From contig LVLI01000006.1 in NCBI GenBank assembly GCA_001687465.1, forward strand, positions 1 through 64,000: a stretch of 64,000 nucleotides of DNA, in the 5' to 3' direction. Below the pieces are notes generated by a model. The model was not told the DNA's origin. It did not search any database and saw nothing but the letters and a program-made list of their open reading frames with translations. Position 1 is the stretch's first letter, and the number at the start of each line of letters is the position of its first letter. The stretch comes from Halocafeteria seosinensis. Lineage: Eukaryota; Sar; Bigyra; Bicosoecida. Of this stretch, positions 44,247-55,081 are shown in pieces. The position numbers and the translations under genes were made by a program.

Positions 44247-47200
44247 CTATCGCTTCCTTGTTCGCGATTGTTTGGGAGGACTCGATTCGAGTTCTGAAAA
44301 GTGTATATCCCTTGATGTAACGCGGGACGCCGTCGTGTCAGCGCTTCCTAGTCGAGATCGCTCATACACAATCGGTTGATGGCGACTATCTTCTGCGTCT
44401 GTATGGTTTCTAGGAGCGGCCCGTATTCCGGTAAGAGGGCTAAGCGGTGCCACGCTTTCCAGTGATTCGCGCATTCGTTTCAACCACTCTCTCCGAGTCT
44501 GCGTTTCATCAATTGTATATCTTCTGCGAAGAGAATTTGGCTCCCTAATGTTACCGCGGGATACCAATCTGTCTCCAGAAAGAAGACCCTGTATTGGTAT
44601 GGTGGCAGTTGAACCGCTTATACTCCTCCTGCGGTTCCATCCGACTTGCCCGACTGTGTGGTCCAAGAAATGGCTTGCATTTTGCACGGTCCTTATCCAG
44701 TGCAGTCTCCACGAGTTGGTTCCTTCCTCAGCGGCAACGTTGAGCTCTTTAGAAGGAGTAGGTTCTGTCCCGGGAGCATGAAGAGGATTCTCGTCTACAC
44801 TGTAGTCGGATACGGACGTTGGAAAACTGAAACGTCGTTTCTGCGTGGCTCGCCTATTTAGGGCATCTCGTTGCTTCCCGGGGCTGCCTTTCGGGTCAAA
44901 GAACGTGCGACTTCGCTTCATCGGTGAGCGTCCTTGTGTCGATCCCGAGCGTTTCTCTCCGGTGTCCTGCTCTGTAGGAACGTTCTGAGTATTGTTATTC
45001 TCCGAGGGTTGATGGAGTTTATACTCCGCAAACGCCATCTCCAGTACGTTATTTTCTGCAACATTGGACAATGCTGTTGAATGTTCATTATGCTCGGTGG
45101 AGACGCCACCCCTTGTTTCGCTTGTTGGGCCCGCGGTCCTTTGTCTGGTTTGTAGGGCCGCTGCATTATGGGGCCCGCTCCGCTTCACAGTACTCGCGTA
45201 TCGAGCACCGAACGTGCTTTCTTCTGGATATCGCTCAAGTGATTCATTTGCCCCGTCGGGCAAGGCGCATGTCGACCATGTGGGCTCATCAGACTCACTT
45301 AAAGATGCACCGTCTGGGCTGCGGTGGGAAGCGCCACTCCGGCTAGCATCTCGTCGTGATGCAGGCAGAGTGGATGTTTGGAGGCACGCAGCACCCTCGG
45401 TTCCCTCCACATCCGATGGATACGAAGGGGCTACATCGAGGCTGCCGCTAGTGGGTGTATCGACCTGCGAGTGCATGCACGAGTCCTCTGTTTCATGGGA
45501 TGCTACAGCTGTACCATGTCGAGCAACCGCTTCCTGTTTCTCCAATTGGTATTCCCGGTGATCCCACTTCGCCCTAACGGTGGATGCGTCATCATTTGTG
45601 ACGCCTCCAACGGTGGAGCACGGTTGCAGAGGTTGGTCTACGCTAGCAGTCGAGCGTTCCGAAGCGTGCGACATTCGTCCCGACGTGATCTTTGTCTCGG
45701 GTGACCTTGCAGTGCAACTGGGCATCGGTATTTGCTCAGGCTTGGGTGGAAGCTCCGATTGGTAATGTGCCCCTCTTTCACTGTCTAGCGAAGGAGCATT
45801 TGTTTCTCGCAGACGCCGTTTGGATTTGGAAACTGCTGTCGATTTCTCCATGTCTGCCTTAGATGGAGTTGTGGACCAATCTTTAGACCTTCCCAGCAGA
45901 TTCTCTTGGGTGTCGTTCGCCACCTGATCTACCTCTGGAGATTCTTGTAGCAAGCCCTCTTTTCTGACATTTAGTGATGGCCGGTACTCTGGCGACATGT
46001 TGTCGCCTGTGTGTGTCTCCCTCACGGGTCCTCTAGCGCCCCGCCCATTTTTCAGGTGGTTTGTAAGCGAACTTCGATTCTTTACGGAACTGCTCGTGGA
46101 ACTTGTACTCTGCGTGGGAACTGCCGTGACAGCAGGTGCTTCATTTCTCCGAGAGCTGTCTCTCGTGGCACCGGCGGGAGTCTTCGTGAAACTTGTACTC
46201 TCCGTGGGAACTGCCGTGGCAGCAAGCACTTCATTTCTCCGAGAGCTATCTTTCGTCACACCGACGGAGCTCCTACTGGGGAAGTCCGATTGAGAAGTAG
46301 AGTAAAACAAGTTTTCCGAAAGTCCGCTTGAAAGTGAGTCGAAGCTTTGCATATGGTGCTTGTCACTCATCTCTTGCATATACTGCGGCGATGTATGAAG
46401 CTGCTGTTCGAGTTCGCGCACTCGCCGCTCGAGCGCCTCAATCTTTGCATCCTTGCCAGAATCATCCGACACGTCGTAATGCGAGTTGTTTGTTGCCTTA
46501 AATAGCTGTTGGTCTGTTCGTGCGGGAGCTAAAATTGAGACGTTGCACGTCGCGGCCTTCTGCAGCTGCTCACTTTTCCTCGTTTTAACCTTTCTTAGTC
46601 GGTGTGGAGAGCGCTTCTTTTGTCGTTCCGGCTGTTGTGCCGGTGTAGATCTCACTTCAGTACTGGATCGAGCGGAGAAGGATTTTGCTTTAGTCCCTAA
46701 AGTCGTCCTCTCTGAAGAAAACTTTACTGGTTCTGGGGACTCCTCAGAGCTTGGCATCTTCCAGGCCTCTGTAGCACCGATTTCCTGAAGGAAAGACTGC
46801 GGCGACCCGTCATCCTCGTCGTACGCGCTTATGCTTCCAATACTGGATAGTTCATGTTGTTCTTCTCCATGTTTCTCTTGTTTGTCTGGTTTTTCAGGAG
46901 ACTCACTATCGGAGTCCCCAAGAGGTGTTGCGGAACCGAACCAATTGCTCGCGCCGCCAGAGCTTTTTGCAGTGTAGCGCCCGGTGGACGGTCGAACGAC
47001 AAGTTTCGAACGAGTAGTATTCTCTTCAGGAACTTGTAACTGTTCAATGGTTGATAATGCTTCAAGTGCCTGCTTGATTCCGCCTTGCTTGCTCCGCGGG
47101 ACTGCATGTAGTGCCGTAGTAGCACACGATGCCAGCAAGGCGCTATCCCGCTGGGCCAGGGTAGCAAGGATACCCATCACAAACTTGTATTTTCCTCTCA

Positions 47201-48386
47201 TTCCAGCACTCAAATTTCTGTGATATTCCTGCAAATTTTTGAATTTGGCGATCTGCGAAAACAACCAGACTAAGCCTATCGAATATAACGCTTATACAAC
47301 AAGCCTTGCAGCTGACTTACGCGTTTAGATGTTGTGCGCTCGACGTCCCTCATCTCTAGGAGCCCTGTGAAACGAAACCATCTGAATATCACTAAATCAT
47401 TTCTATGGAAATTTATCTGAGCTAGGGCAGCCCGAAGTTTTCTTTCTGTTTCCATCGCCTCCAGCCTCGCAGCATCTCTTTCACTGCACCGTTGGCTCAT
47501 GCATATCCGATCCCCAGGAGTACACAATCACATTCACGTACCTAGCGCGCTTATTGACTTCTTCCTCGAGCCTTCGTATTTCCCTAGACATTACAAGTCC
47601 CTTTGCAAAGTTCCGAAGATGCTCAAGGCACTGACGTGACAACGATTGCATGCGATGGGTAGCTCGCAAAGCCTGCGAGGACAGAACCGTCGTCCTCCTC
47701 TGAATGTTGTCAGGGAGTCCCATCAGAACGCTCATCGTGTGCTTCCATTCAACGAGCCTTTCTGTGACAGTGCCAAGTGCCTCCATAGCAGCCTCGGTGT
47801 TGTCGCATAGGCTGAGGTATTCTTCGTTGTCGACCCCTATGTTTGGCATGCTAAACGCACTATCTACGGAGCTTTGTGAGAACTCTGAGCTTTGAGTGCT
47901 AGCATCACTCTGTTCTTCATCTTTTGAAGCAGGGCTTTCCGAAACGTTATACCAATCTTGCTCTGGCAAGTCTTCTCCCGTATCTAAGTTGGTAGAGATA
48001 TCATTGAGTTCCTCCTCCGTCTCTTTGTGCACATGCTCCTCCACATCCTGCTGTGAATCGATTTCAGCATCTGCGCCAACATCCTGGAGACCGTTTTCCT
48101 CGTGTTTTTGTTCCCCACTCGTACCTTTCTCCTCTTTCGCCCCTTCATCTTGAGGCCCCGATAGCTTTGAACGGCTCGTCTTCGGCTTTAAATTCCGCCC
48201 TGAAGCTGAAGCATTCACGGTGCCGTTGGTCCGAGACTTCCTGAAACTACTGGAAGCAGTGAGGTTCTTTTTACTCCGGCGATTTTCGTCCCCTCCTTGA
48301 CTATCTTTCATCGAAGAGGAAGACTGGTTATGCGAGCTGTCATCGGCCTTGATTTCCTTCCGCGACCCTTGTGCACGCTTCATCAT
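44247..48386 (-). CDS. Large unidentified Ser-rich coiled-coil protein
   Basis: Exons 48386-47542, 47483-47321 and 47252-44247 give 1337 residues with agreeing phases. The first about 180 residues are polar and acidic. Residues about 190-400 are helical and probably coiled coil: EYLSLCDNTEAAMEALGTV, LSRQCLEHLRNFAKGLVMS, REIRRLEEEVNKRA, then KFKNLQEYHRNLSAGMRGKYKF, which carries a BAR- or sorting-nexin-like flavour I cannot confirm. The rest is long, Ser/Thr/Arg-rich and mostly disordered, with one coiled-coil heptad run (KIEALERRVRELEQQL) and an imperfect 30-residue tandem duplication. Function unknown. It converges on the JMJD4-like gene, stops nine bases apart. Confidence 0.65.
46090..46270 (-). 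repeat. Two-copy, 90-bp in-frame tandem repeat
   Basis: Inside exon 3 of the large coiled-coil gene, two adjacent 90-bp units are highly similar: ACTTGTACTC recurs at 46101 and 46191, and CATTTCTCCGAGAGCT recurs with the same spacing. Each unit encodes about 30 residues around DSSRRNE...AVPT(E/Q)ST. The period is a multiple of three, so the frame is kept. It lies in a disordered region, where such duplications are usually tolerated. Confidence 0.8.
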
Positions 48387-49091
48387 GATGTCGTTGCGAC
48401 AAAGCCTCTCGACTCTGCGACGTAGCTCTCAGCTGTCTTTGATTAATCAAAAGCCACCATTCCTTTTTACCCAGCGGTTCTTTTGCGCGTATGTAAAAGA
48501 CACACCATGGGGCACATAGAGTCACAAAACTTGCGTTCTAGGGGCGTCAAACGGAGGGTATGCGAGTACTGTGCGAATCAACGTCTTTGCTTCACATGGG
48601 GGTGACCACCCACTAGACCAGTGCAGAGAAACCAGCCTCGTGATATTAGGCAGTGGAAGCGATCCGTTGAAGAGCCCGGTTTTCCGCAGTGGGTTCGAGA
48701 AGGCCGGTTGAAGTTGAAGATGGGGACAGCGTCTTTGCCTCCCCACCTTCGGTCTTTGCTCGTCTTCGCATGAGCCCCAGCGTGGTGCGGAAACACACGG
48801 TGCTTTTGTTTGTCTGAGGCGTCTTGTGCGGGGAAGGAGAGCTGGTTGGCAACTCCCTGTGTAAGGACGAGTCATAACAAAAACAATGGGGGCATTGTTT
48901 TGAGGCAAAACAATTTACAGTGCCTCGCGTTAAAAGCGAGCACTCAAGTTTTTTTTTCCTTGTTCCATCTATTACGCTACCATGTGTGTACATAAATTAG
49001 TGCTCTTCCATGTACCATTATTGAGTTTTCCGAATCCTGTGTGTTTTCCGAATAGTGGCCTGGGGCCAGCAATCATGTATGTATGTAGGCA
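48387..49091. promoter_or_regulatory. Upstream region of the large coiled-coil gene
   Basis: About 700 bp between two minus-strand genes. Small frames exist but none resembles a protein family. It presumably carries the promoter of the coiled-coil gene and the 3' end of the sphingosine kinase transcript. Confidence 0.3.
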
Positions 49092-51624
49092 TCATAGATT
49101 GTAGGTTGGCGGAGGACTATGCTCGTACTGAATCGCCTCACCGTATGCTGTAACGAGGGCTGGTAGAACTTGGATAACAAAAGGACCGGGACCAAACAGC
49201 ACTTCTCCGTCGACGTTGACGGCGTCGCGACGATCTTCGCCGTCTTCAATCCGGTGCTCAGTGCTTGAGGATGCTTCACTGTCATGAATAGGGTCGACAA
49301 GAATAGCAGTTGCTTTCTTATAATCCAACAATGGGGATGTATACTCGTCGCCGCAAATATACCGGGCGCCCAATGCGAGGATGGAACCGATGTTACCTTC
49401 TCTGCGAAACAGTATGCATTTCATAAACCGTACATACCCTCCTTTGCAAAACCCTCATACGTACCTTGCAATTATTAAATCAAGGTAGCCATCTGAAGGG
49501 TGTACGGCAAAACCCTCTTGTGCTGTATTTAGTCCGCCGATTGTCAAATATTTGCTCTGTTCGAATCTCCACTCAGTTGAAACACCACCTATGTTTACAG
49601 TACCCGTTTCACCGTTATCCAAACCGTCATCAACTGCGCAATAGCACAAATAAACAAACATCATCTCGTCAAGTACCCAGCACTTAGCAACCACCCAAAC
49701 CTTACACTCAATGCGAGGAGCACTGGCACCATTATCATCCCCATCTTTGTTTGGCGGCCGACACTGAGCCGATAGTTTGGAGGATACATCCGATACAGAA
49801 GCACCGAATACCGCGCCATGTTGTTCACGACGCTGCAACACTTCCTTCATTTTTTCACCAACATTGTCGTGGTGATGTTCGGCTACGTTGCGTTCGCGAC
49901 CATTCATTAATACGCTGAGCAGTCCACCATCAGTGAAAGTCTGGCCGCGGCTTCGTTTGGTTTCCGTCACTTCAGAAGACTCCCGTATGTCACTACTTAC
50001 AGGTCTCGATTCTAGGACATTACCTGCAGAATAGCCACATCCACTTATGACGGGAGAGAATACGTTGAGAGCCGGTCTTCTCTTACCATTCTTTTGGGAT
50101 TTCTTCTTCTCTCGTCTGCTAAAACAGCCACCCTTTGGCTTAGGCTGGATAGTATCCCATTGGGCATTTCTTGAAAAGTCTAGCTGATAACTTATATATA
50201 ATGAATGGTCACTGCGCAACTGCTTCAAAACGTCTTTTCGGTCACCCGGAGTGCCAAGGACTTCGTCCTGACCTCCAGCCGATAACGACCTCGCGGCCCC
50301 ATTGATAAAATCTGGAAGCGACACGAATCCAGAGTCGCCCTCCTGCCCCACACTAATTACCGAATCGCCAGCAGAAGATCCATCGCGCGTCCGCTGTGGC
50401 GCCTCTGGAACCGACTCAGCTCTTGCTAGCATCGGAGCAATAGGCTGTGTTGTATACATTATCCGAGCATGATGACGCTGGCGGCAACAAAAACCCTTCG
50501 TACACTTCAGCATGCAATATCTTAACGTACCACTGCAATGCAGTGAGCGGAAAAATGATCGATAAGATTCCGATGATGCCGCAATGTCCCCAGGGACTCC
50601 CCATCCCACTCCACAGACGGAAATCATAGTCCTCCCGATAGCGTTCGTGACCACAATCGCGTCGAGGGATCTCAGTCGACACTTCAATATAGCGTGGACG
50701 ACATCTTCTGGCCTGTTAGTTCGTATTCCTACAGACAACGCATTAGCTGTACCAGAACCCAAGGAGGCGATAGGTATTCGACTAATCAGGAACCTCCAAT
50801 CTGGTCGCGACATTATGCCTTGAAGAAACTGCTGGACAGTTCCATCCCCAGAAATGAACAGCACACCTTCAATATCATTCACATCTAGCTGTTTCCCCAT
50901 GTCGGTGGCGTGTCCTGGATATGACGTCTCGGATATGCGAAAGCTTACATCAGCTGCGCTCAACAAAGGGGCAACTCGCTTTGTTAGAATTTCTCTGGCT
51001 CTCCCTGATCCACCGTGAGGGTTTAAAATGATCTTAAACTTTCGTTTCGTCGAGTCAGTAGTACCTAGTGCAATTTTCTTTATTCGTTTGGCTGCATCCT
51101 CAGCAACGTTTGCATCCTCGCAGGGCAGCAAGAACTCCCAGAATTTCCTCTTAGCCATGTCTGCCGGGTGTGGAACATCTGCTACGTCACTTCGAGGCGG
51201 TCCATTCCCCTTTCGATACCTGCCCGATCTCCAGAAAGAGGCAGGTGCCTTAATATCTGCGAGAATGATGCAAAAACGGGGCAATAAATAGGAGTCTCCT
51301 CCACAGTCGGAGGAAGAAACAGTATTTACCTTCACTTTTCACAAGCGCAAATATGACAAGATGATTATCCGGAGCGACGGATGCCCCAATCACGTCCATC
51401 CATGAGAGCACTACTGAATTAGAGGCCTGAGACCATTCCAGCGTCTTATGTTTTAGCCGGAGCACCACATTCTCCGCCGCTCTGGGGCCTTTGAGCCCCA
51501 TACAGGAGAACTCCTGTGGCGTTGGATGATGATGAAGGCTGACAGTATACTCGCCTGGTTCGTTCTCCATGTCTAGGTCTTCTTCAGCGTATGAGGGAAG
51601 CGTTTGTGTGTAGCCAAACTGCAT
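49092..51624 (-). CDS. SPHK: Sphingosine kinase-type lipid kinase
   Basis: Exons 51624-51330, 51256-49465 and 49401-49092 give 798 residues. The diacylglycerol-kinase catalytic fold is present: KIILNPHGGSGRAREI (about 160-175), FISGDGTVQQFL (GDGT nucleotide loop, about 230), IASLGSGTANALSVG, VCGVGWGVPGDIA, TIGGLNTAQEGFAVHPSDGYLDLI, and near the end the NVDGE motif that marks sphingosine kinases. The N-terminal about 100 residues resemble a PH-like leader (EFSCMGLK, VVLSWMDVIGA), as in plant and fungal long-chain-base kinases. A poorly conserved insert of about 280 residues separates the catalytic halves. It would phosphorylate sphingoid bases; ceramide kinase is a less likely alternative. Confidence 0.9.
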
Positions 51625-52033
51625 CCTCTTCCTCCTTCCACAATGAAATGCCTCCTCCTCTTGTTGGAGGGGAGCTTAACGCAAAATCGGACGCTACAAG
51701 TCTAACAAGGCAATGGCTCTTCCTTTCTTTCTCCCTTCCATATACTCTAGACAAGAACTATGGCAAGTGTCGTTGACTTCCATCAACACGGGACTTTCCT
51801 GTGGAACTACCATCACCAAAAAGTTCCGCGGAGAATCTATCGTTACGGCTTGGAAGGCCTCCGAAGGCAGCCTCCCAAAGAAGGAGGACGTCGGAACTAG
51901 GCGCTTTGTGTGCCACAACGTGTGGTAGTCGGTACCGGTACCGTAATAGTATGATACATTCACTTGTACTGAATAGCTCTCGAGTTCTACTTTTATGCAC
52001 TATGGTATGGTAGCTTAACTTCTTGGTACTACA
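51625..52033. promoter_or_regulatory. Upstream region of the sphingosine kinase gene
   Basis: About 400 bp without a recognisable gene. A partly alternating GGTACCGGTACCG stretch lies at 51931-51943. Presumed promoter of the kinase and 3' end of the next gene. Confidence 0.3.
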
Positions 52034-52444
52034 CTATTTCGGATCTTCATACCTCGTGTCTCTCGTGCTGACCGTCGAGCCTGGAGGCCCTGGCCGGGCT
52101 GGCCCATGTACTCCCACAATTACCCGCTCACTAAGTTGTGTGATGGGCTCTCTGGCCAAGTACCCGTTTATGAAATTAACACTAGATTCCATTAGATCCA
52201 GATACATCGAGCCGGTGGGTGCAAGGACATACTCCTCTCCGCTCTTTCCTACAATGGCAAGAAATCCACATTCCAAAAGCAATAACAACAATCCTTCTGG
52301 GTCATCATCCTTGGGAAAAAAAAATTTCAGTGGCATACCCTGCTTCAATCGCTCTTGACCAATGCATCTTCCTAAAAAGGCATCAAGAATGGCGTCACCG
52401 ATGAAACAAGAGACATAAGGAGGCCAACCGTATCTGTTACACAT
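52034..52444 (-). CDS. Hypothetical 136-residue protein
   Basis: A frame on the minus strand, 98 bp downstream of RlmN, with an ATG at 52444. The peptide has a folded look (FIGDAILDAFLGRCIGQERL, GLLLLLLECGFLAIVGKSG, MYLDLMESSVNFINGYLA) with a polar Pro/Arg-rich end. I recognise no family. The frame is open further upstream through the RlmN last exon in another phase, so the start is uncertain. It may be a real small gene or read-through of RlmN 3' sequence. Confidence 0.35.
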   Translation of the reverse strand: MCNRYGWPPYVSCFIGDAILDAFLGRCIGQERLKQGMPLKFFFPKDDDPEGLLLLLLECGFLAIVGKSGEEYVLAPTGSMYLDLMESSVNFINGYLAREPITQLSERVIVGVHGPARPGPPGSTVSTRDTRYEDPK

Positions 52445-52542
52445 GTGACGATAGAATGTCCCCTTGGAGCTCCCCCCCCCACAAGCCTGGCGTGGGTCGC
52501 ACGTCTCGAAGAACTGCGATTTGCGATGTTTCACAGTGTGAA

Positions 52543-54141
52543 TCAAATTGCAACATCGCTTTGGCTTGAATTCAGTTGTCCACAAGCTGCCAGGATATCT
52601 CTTCCACGAGGCCATCGGATTGTCGACATTATATTTGCTTCCTTGAGTTTCCTTTGGAATTCTTCCACTTTGTCATCTGAACTCGGTGTCCACGGAGATC
52701 CTGGCCATTCATTATACGGTCTGCAGTAATGAACCCAAGGGATTCAATATTGTGGTTTGGTAACGAGCTGTTCTTAAGCAAAACCAGGCCACCTACATTA
52801 AATTGACATGAGCGTGTACTCGTCCGAGGGAGTTACACCATTTCTTTAGGGCATCCAGCGAAGTGCGATCATCATTAACCCCATCGAGAAGTGTGTACTC
52901 GAAAGTAATTCTATTATCTCGAGCTCTAGATTTCCCACTCTCCTGCACGGCTTCCAAGTATTCCGTGCAAGTCCTGTGGAGCTCCTTCAATGGGTAGCTA
53001 CGGTTTATTGCCATGATCCTCGACCTTGTCTCGTCAATGGCAGAATGCAGCGACACTGCGAGACCGACACCTGTTTCTGTCCCAACTTCTTTTATCTTCG
53101 GAGCAACTCCAACCGTACTGATGGTTATCCTACTCTGTTAATCAACAACGATTGATAAAAAGAAACCGAATGAGTCTCTCTCTGAAACATCAAATGTTCT
53201 TTTTACTAACCTTGCCATACCCTAAGCCTCGGGGATCACACAGGGTATTTGAGGCCCTAAATGTGTTTCTCCAGTTCAGGAGAGGTTCTCCTTGTCCCAT
53301 GAACACTATCTGCACAAAGCAAGCTTATTTCACACATTTGAAAACTATTCATACGACGTCCGCGTCTCACTTACGTTTGTAATTTTTGAGCGGGAATCAA
53401 GTTCCCGCAATCTATCTCCAGCGAGCAACACTTGTCCGACAATATCCGCATGTTTCAAATTCCGCTGGAATTTTTGAGTCTGCACATCATATGCACGCTT
53501 CCAGATTGACAGTCTATATTCAATGCAGCATTGAAGCAACATACTCCTGTATGGCAGAACGAGCATGCTAGCGCACAACCAACCTGGGAGGAAATGCATA
53601 ATGTTCCTCGTCTCCCTTCGGGGATATACACGGTTTCCTGTGGCAACATAGTCAATCATCGCGCGCGCAGTAAAATGAGCCACTCCACGTATTAAGACGA
53701 TGTCATGTGTTTACATACTACTTTGAGACCGTGGGGAAGTTCCAGCAACCATTTACAAGTGCCGTCCGTACTAATTTGCTCATCATCAATTCGCCCAATG
53801 TTTGTAGTGAACACGCGTTCCAATTGGGACCTCATTCGTTTCGGAAATGCCTGAATATCGTGAAAATTAAAGAGTCGTTCATCATAGAGGGCTCTCCAAA
53901 GCTGCTCAGCTCTGTATCGTGGGTAATTCTGAGACTTCAGCAATTTCTCCATCTGTCCATAGTCCAAGTCAAACACATTATGTTTCTCCTCCTTCCCCGC
54001 GTGATCTGCCATGGTGCATCGGGTTTTGTTAGCCCCTCCATTGTCTGCATCCCTTAAGCTTAAGGACGAGCTAGCAGCTGTGCTGAACGAAGCCTGACGT
54101 CTGTGTAGTTGGAAGCGAGAGAGCAGCACTCTATGCAGCAT
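52543..54141 (-). CDS. rlmN: RlmN-type radical-SAM rRNA/tRNA adenine-C2 methyltransferase, organelle-targeted
   Basis: Exon 1 (54141-53719), exon 2 (53637-53545) and exon 3 (53479-53375) are fixed; three more exons follow to the TGA at 52543. The radical-SAM cysteines CALACSFC (Cys162, 166, 169) sit in [60 protein letters not shown] and the C-terminal ACGQL, with the methyl-carrying Cys, are all present. It methylates A2503 of 23S rRNA and A37 of some tRNAs. The first about 30 residues ([16 protein letters not shown]...STAASSS) are basic and Ser-rich with no acidic residue, a mitochondrial or plastid presequence. An organellar ribosome is the likely target. Confidence 0.93.
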
Positions 54142-54407
54142 CCCCGCTACTTGGTAAGCGTCTGCCTATAGTGTGCGGTATAGAGAATGAATGAAAAGAG
54201 ACACAATGAGGATATAACAAATTACCCACTACCATGTGTGTATATACTATATAGGGGTATGTATGTGTGTCAAGGCTCTTCCCAAGCAAACATATCGTCG
54301 ACTTGCCCGTGGGGAGTACCAAATACTTGCTGCTTCCATCGATTATTGTGAGGAAATCAAACATACATACATTGAATTAGCTCTGCTCAGAGAACACACA
54401 CTAGACA

Positions 54408-55078
54408 ATGTTCAGAACCAAACCAGCATGTGCTGTCTTGGAGGACTTTTGCGGACATGAGATAGCCTCTGCAGTGTATGTATTGCCCTCTACAATCATT
54501 CACCTATGATGATGATGATACAAATGCGCATGAGTAAATCCGGAACGATATTTTCATGATGAGTTTGCAGGGTGGCCAACAGCAGTGGAGGGGTCCTTGC
54601 CTCCTCGGGTACTCATCGCTCGCACCAAGAGGAAGCAAAACATCGGGCATCTGTGGCCGCAAACGCATGGAATGAGTACCAGAACTCGTCCGAGGCTACT
54701 ATGAGTTCATCAACCTTGAATGAACTCATGTTTGATCTGGATGACGGCACAGTGATTGTGCTGCCCATCGTGCTAGACTACTTGTTAATCGTTTCCATTG
54801 GAGAGACAACAAGAATGGGATATATAAGAGCAGAAGTAAGTCGTCTCTCAAGCCCACATATTGTGAACCAGTTCATTATTGAATTATTGATATACTAATA
54901 CTATACGCAGTTACGGCGCATGAAAAAATTCTTCGCCGACCAGCTACAAAACATTGGTTTAGACACGCGACCGAAGGACAAAGAAAGTCAACAACAAGGA
55001 TCCGACCAGGGAGATAGTCAAGGAGGCAATGACACAGAAGATACATCTGATGCCGCTACGCCGCCAGCCTCCTCATGA
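54408..55078 (+). CDS. LAMTOR2: Ragulator subunit LAMTOR2 (roadblock/LC7 domain)
   Basis: Exons 54408-54475, 54571-54835 and 54911-55078 give 166 residues. The first 125 follow human LAMTOR2 closely in order: MFRTKPACAVLE, VANSSGGVLASSG, VAANAWNEYQ, LNELMFDLDDGTVIV, LLIVSIGETTRMGYIRAEL. LAMTOR2 pairs with LAMTOR3 in the Ragulator complex that anchors Rag GTPases and TORC1 on lysosomes. A polar Gln/Asp/Ser tail of about 40 residues is extra. The first exon is found only through its splice site (GTATGTATT donor); without it the roadblock N-terminus is missing. The stop codon is shared as a palindrome with guanylate kinase on the other strand. Confidence 0.85.
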
Positions 55079-55081
55079 GGA
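55070..55081. other. 12-bp palindrome that encodes Ser-Ser-stop on both strands
   Basis: TCCTCATGAGGA is its own reverse complement. Plus strand: TCC TCA TGA ends LAMTOR2. Minus strand: TCC TCA TGA ends guanylate kinase. The two coding sequences overlap by six bases (55073-55078). Confidence 0.85.

Noticed and set aside
45064-45561. 165-codon plus-strand frame
   Set aside because: Antisense to the long exon of the coiled-coil gene; Ser/Arg-rich antisense frames are expected there.
53389-53410. Hairpin GCGGGAA-TCAAG-TTCCCGC
   Set aside because: Lies within RlmN exon 3 and is explained by coding sequence; no terminator or riboswitch context.
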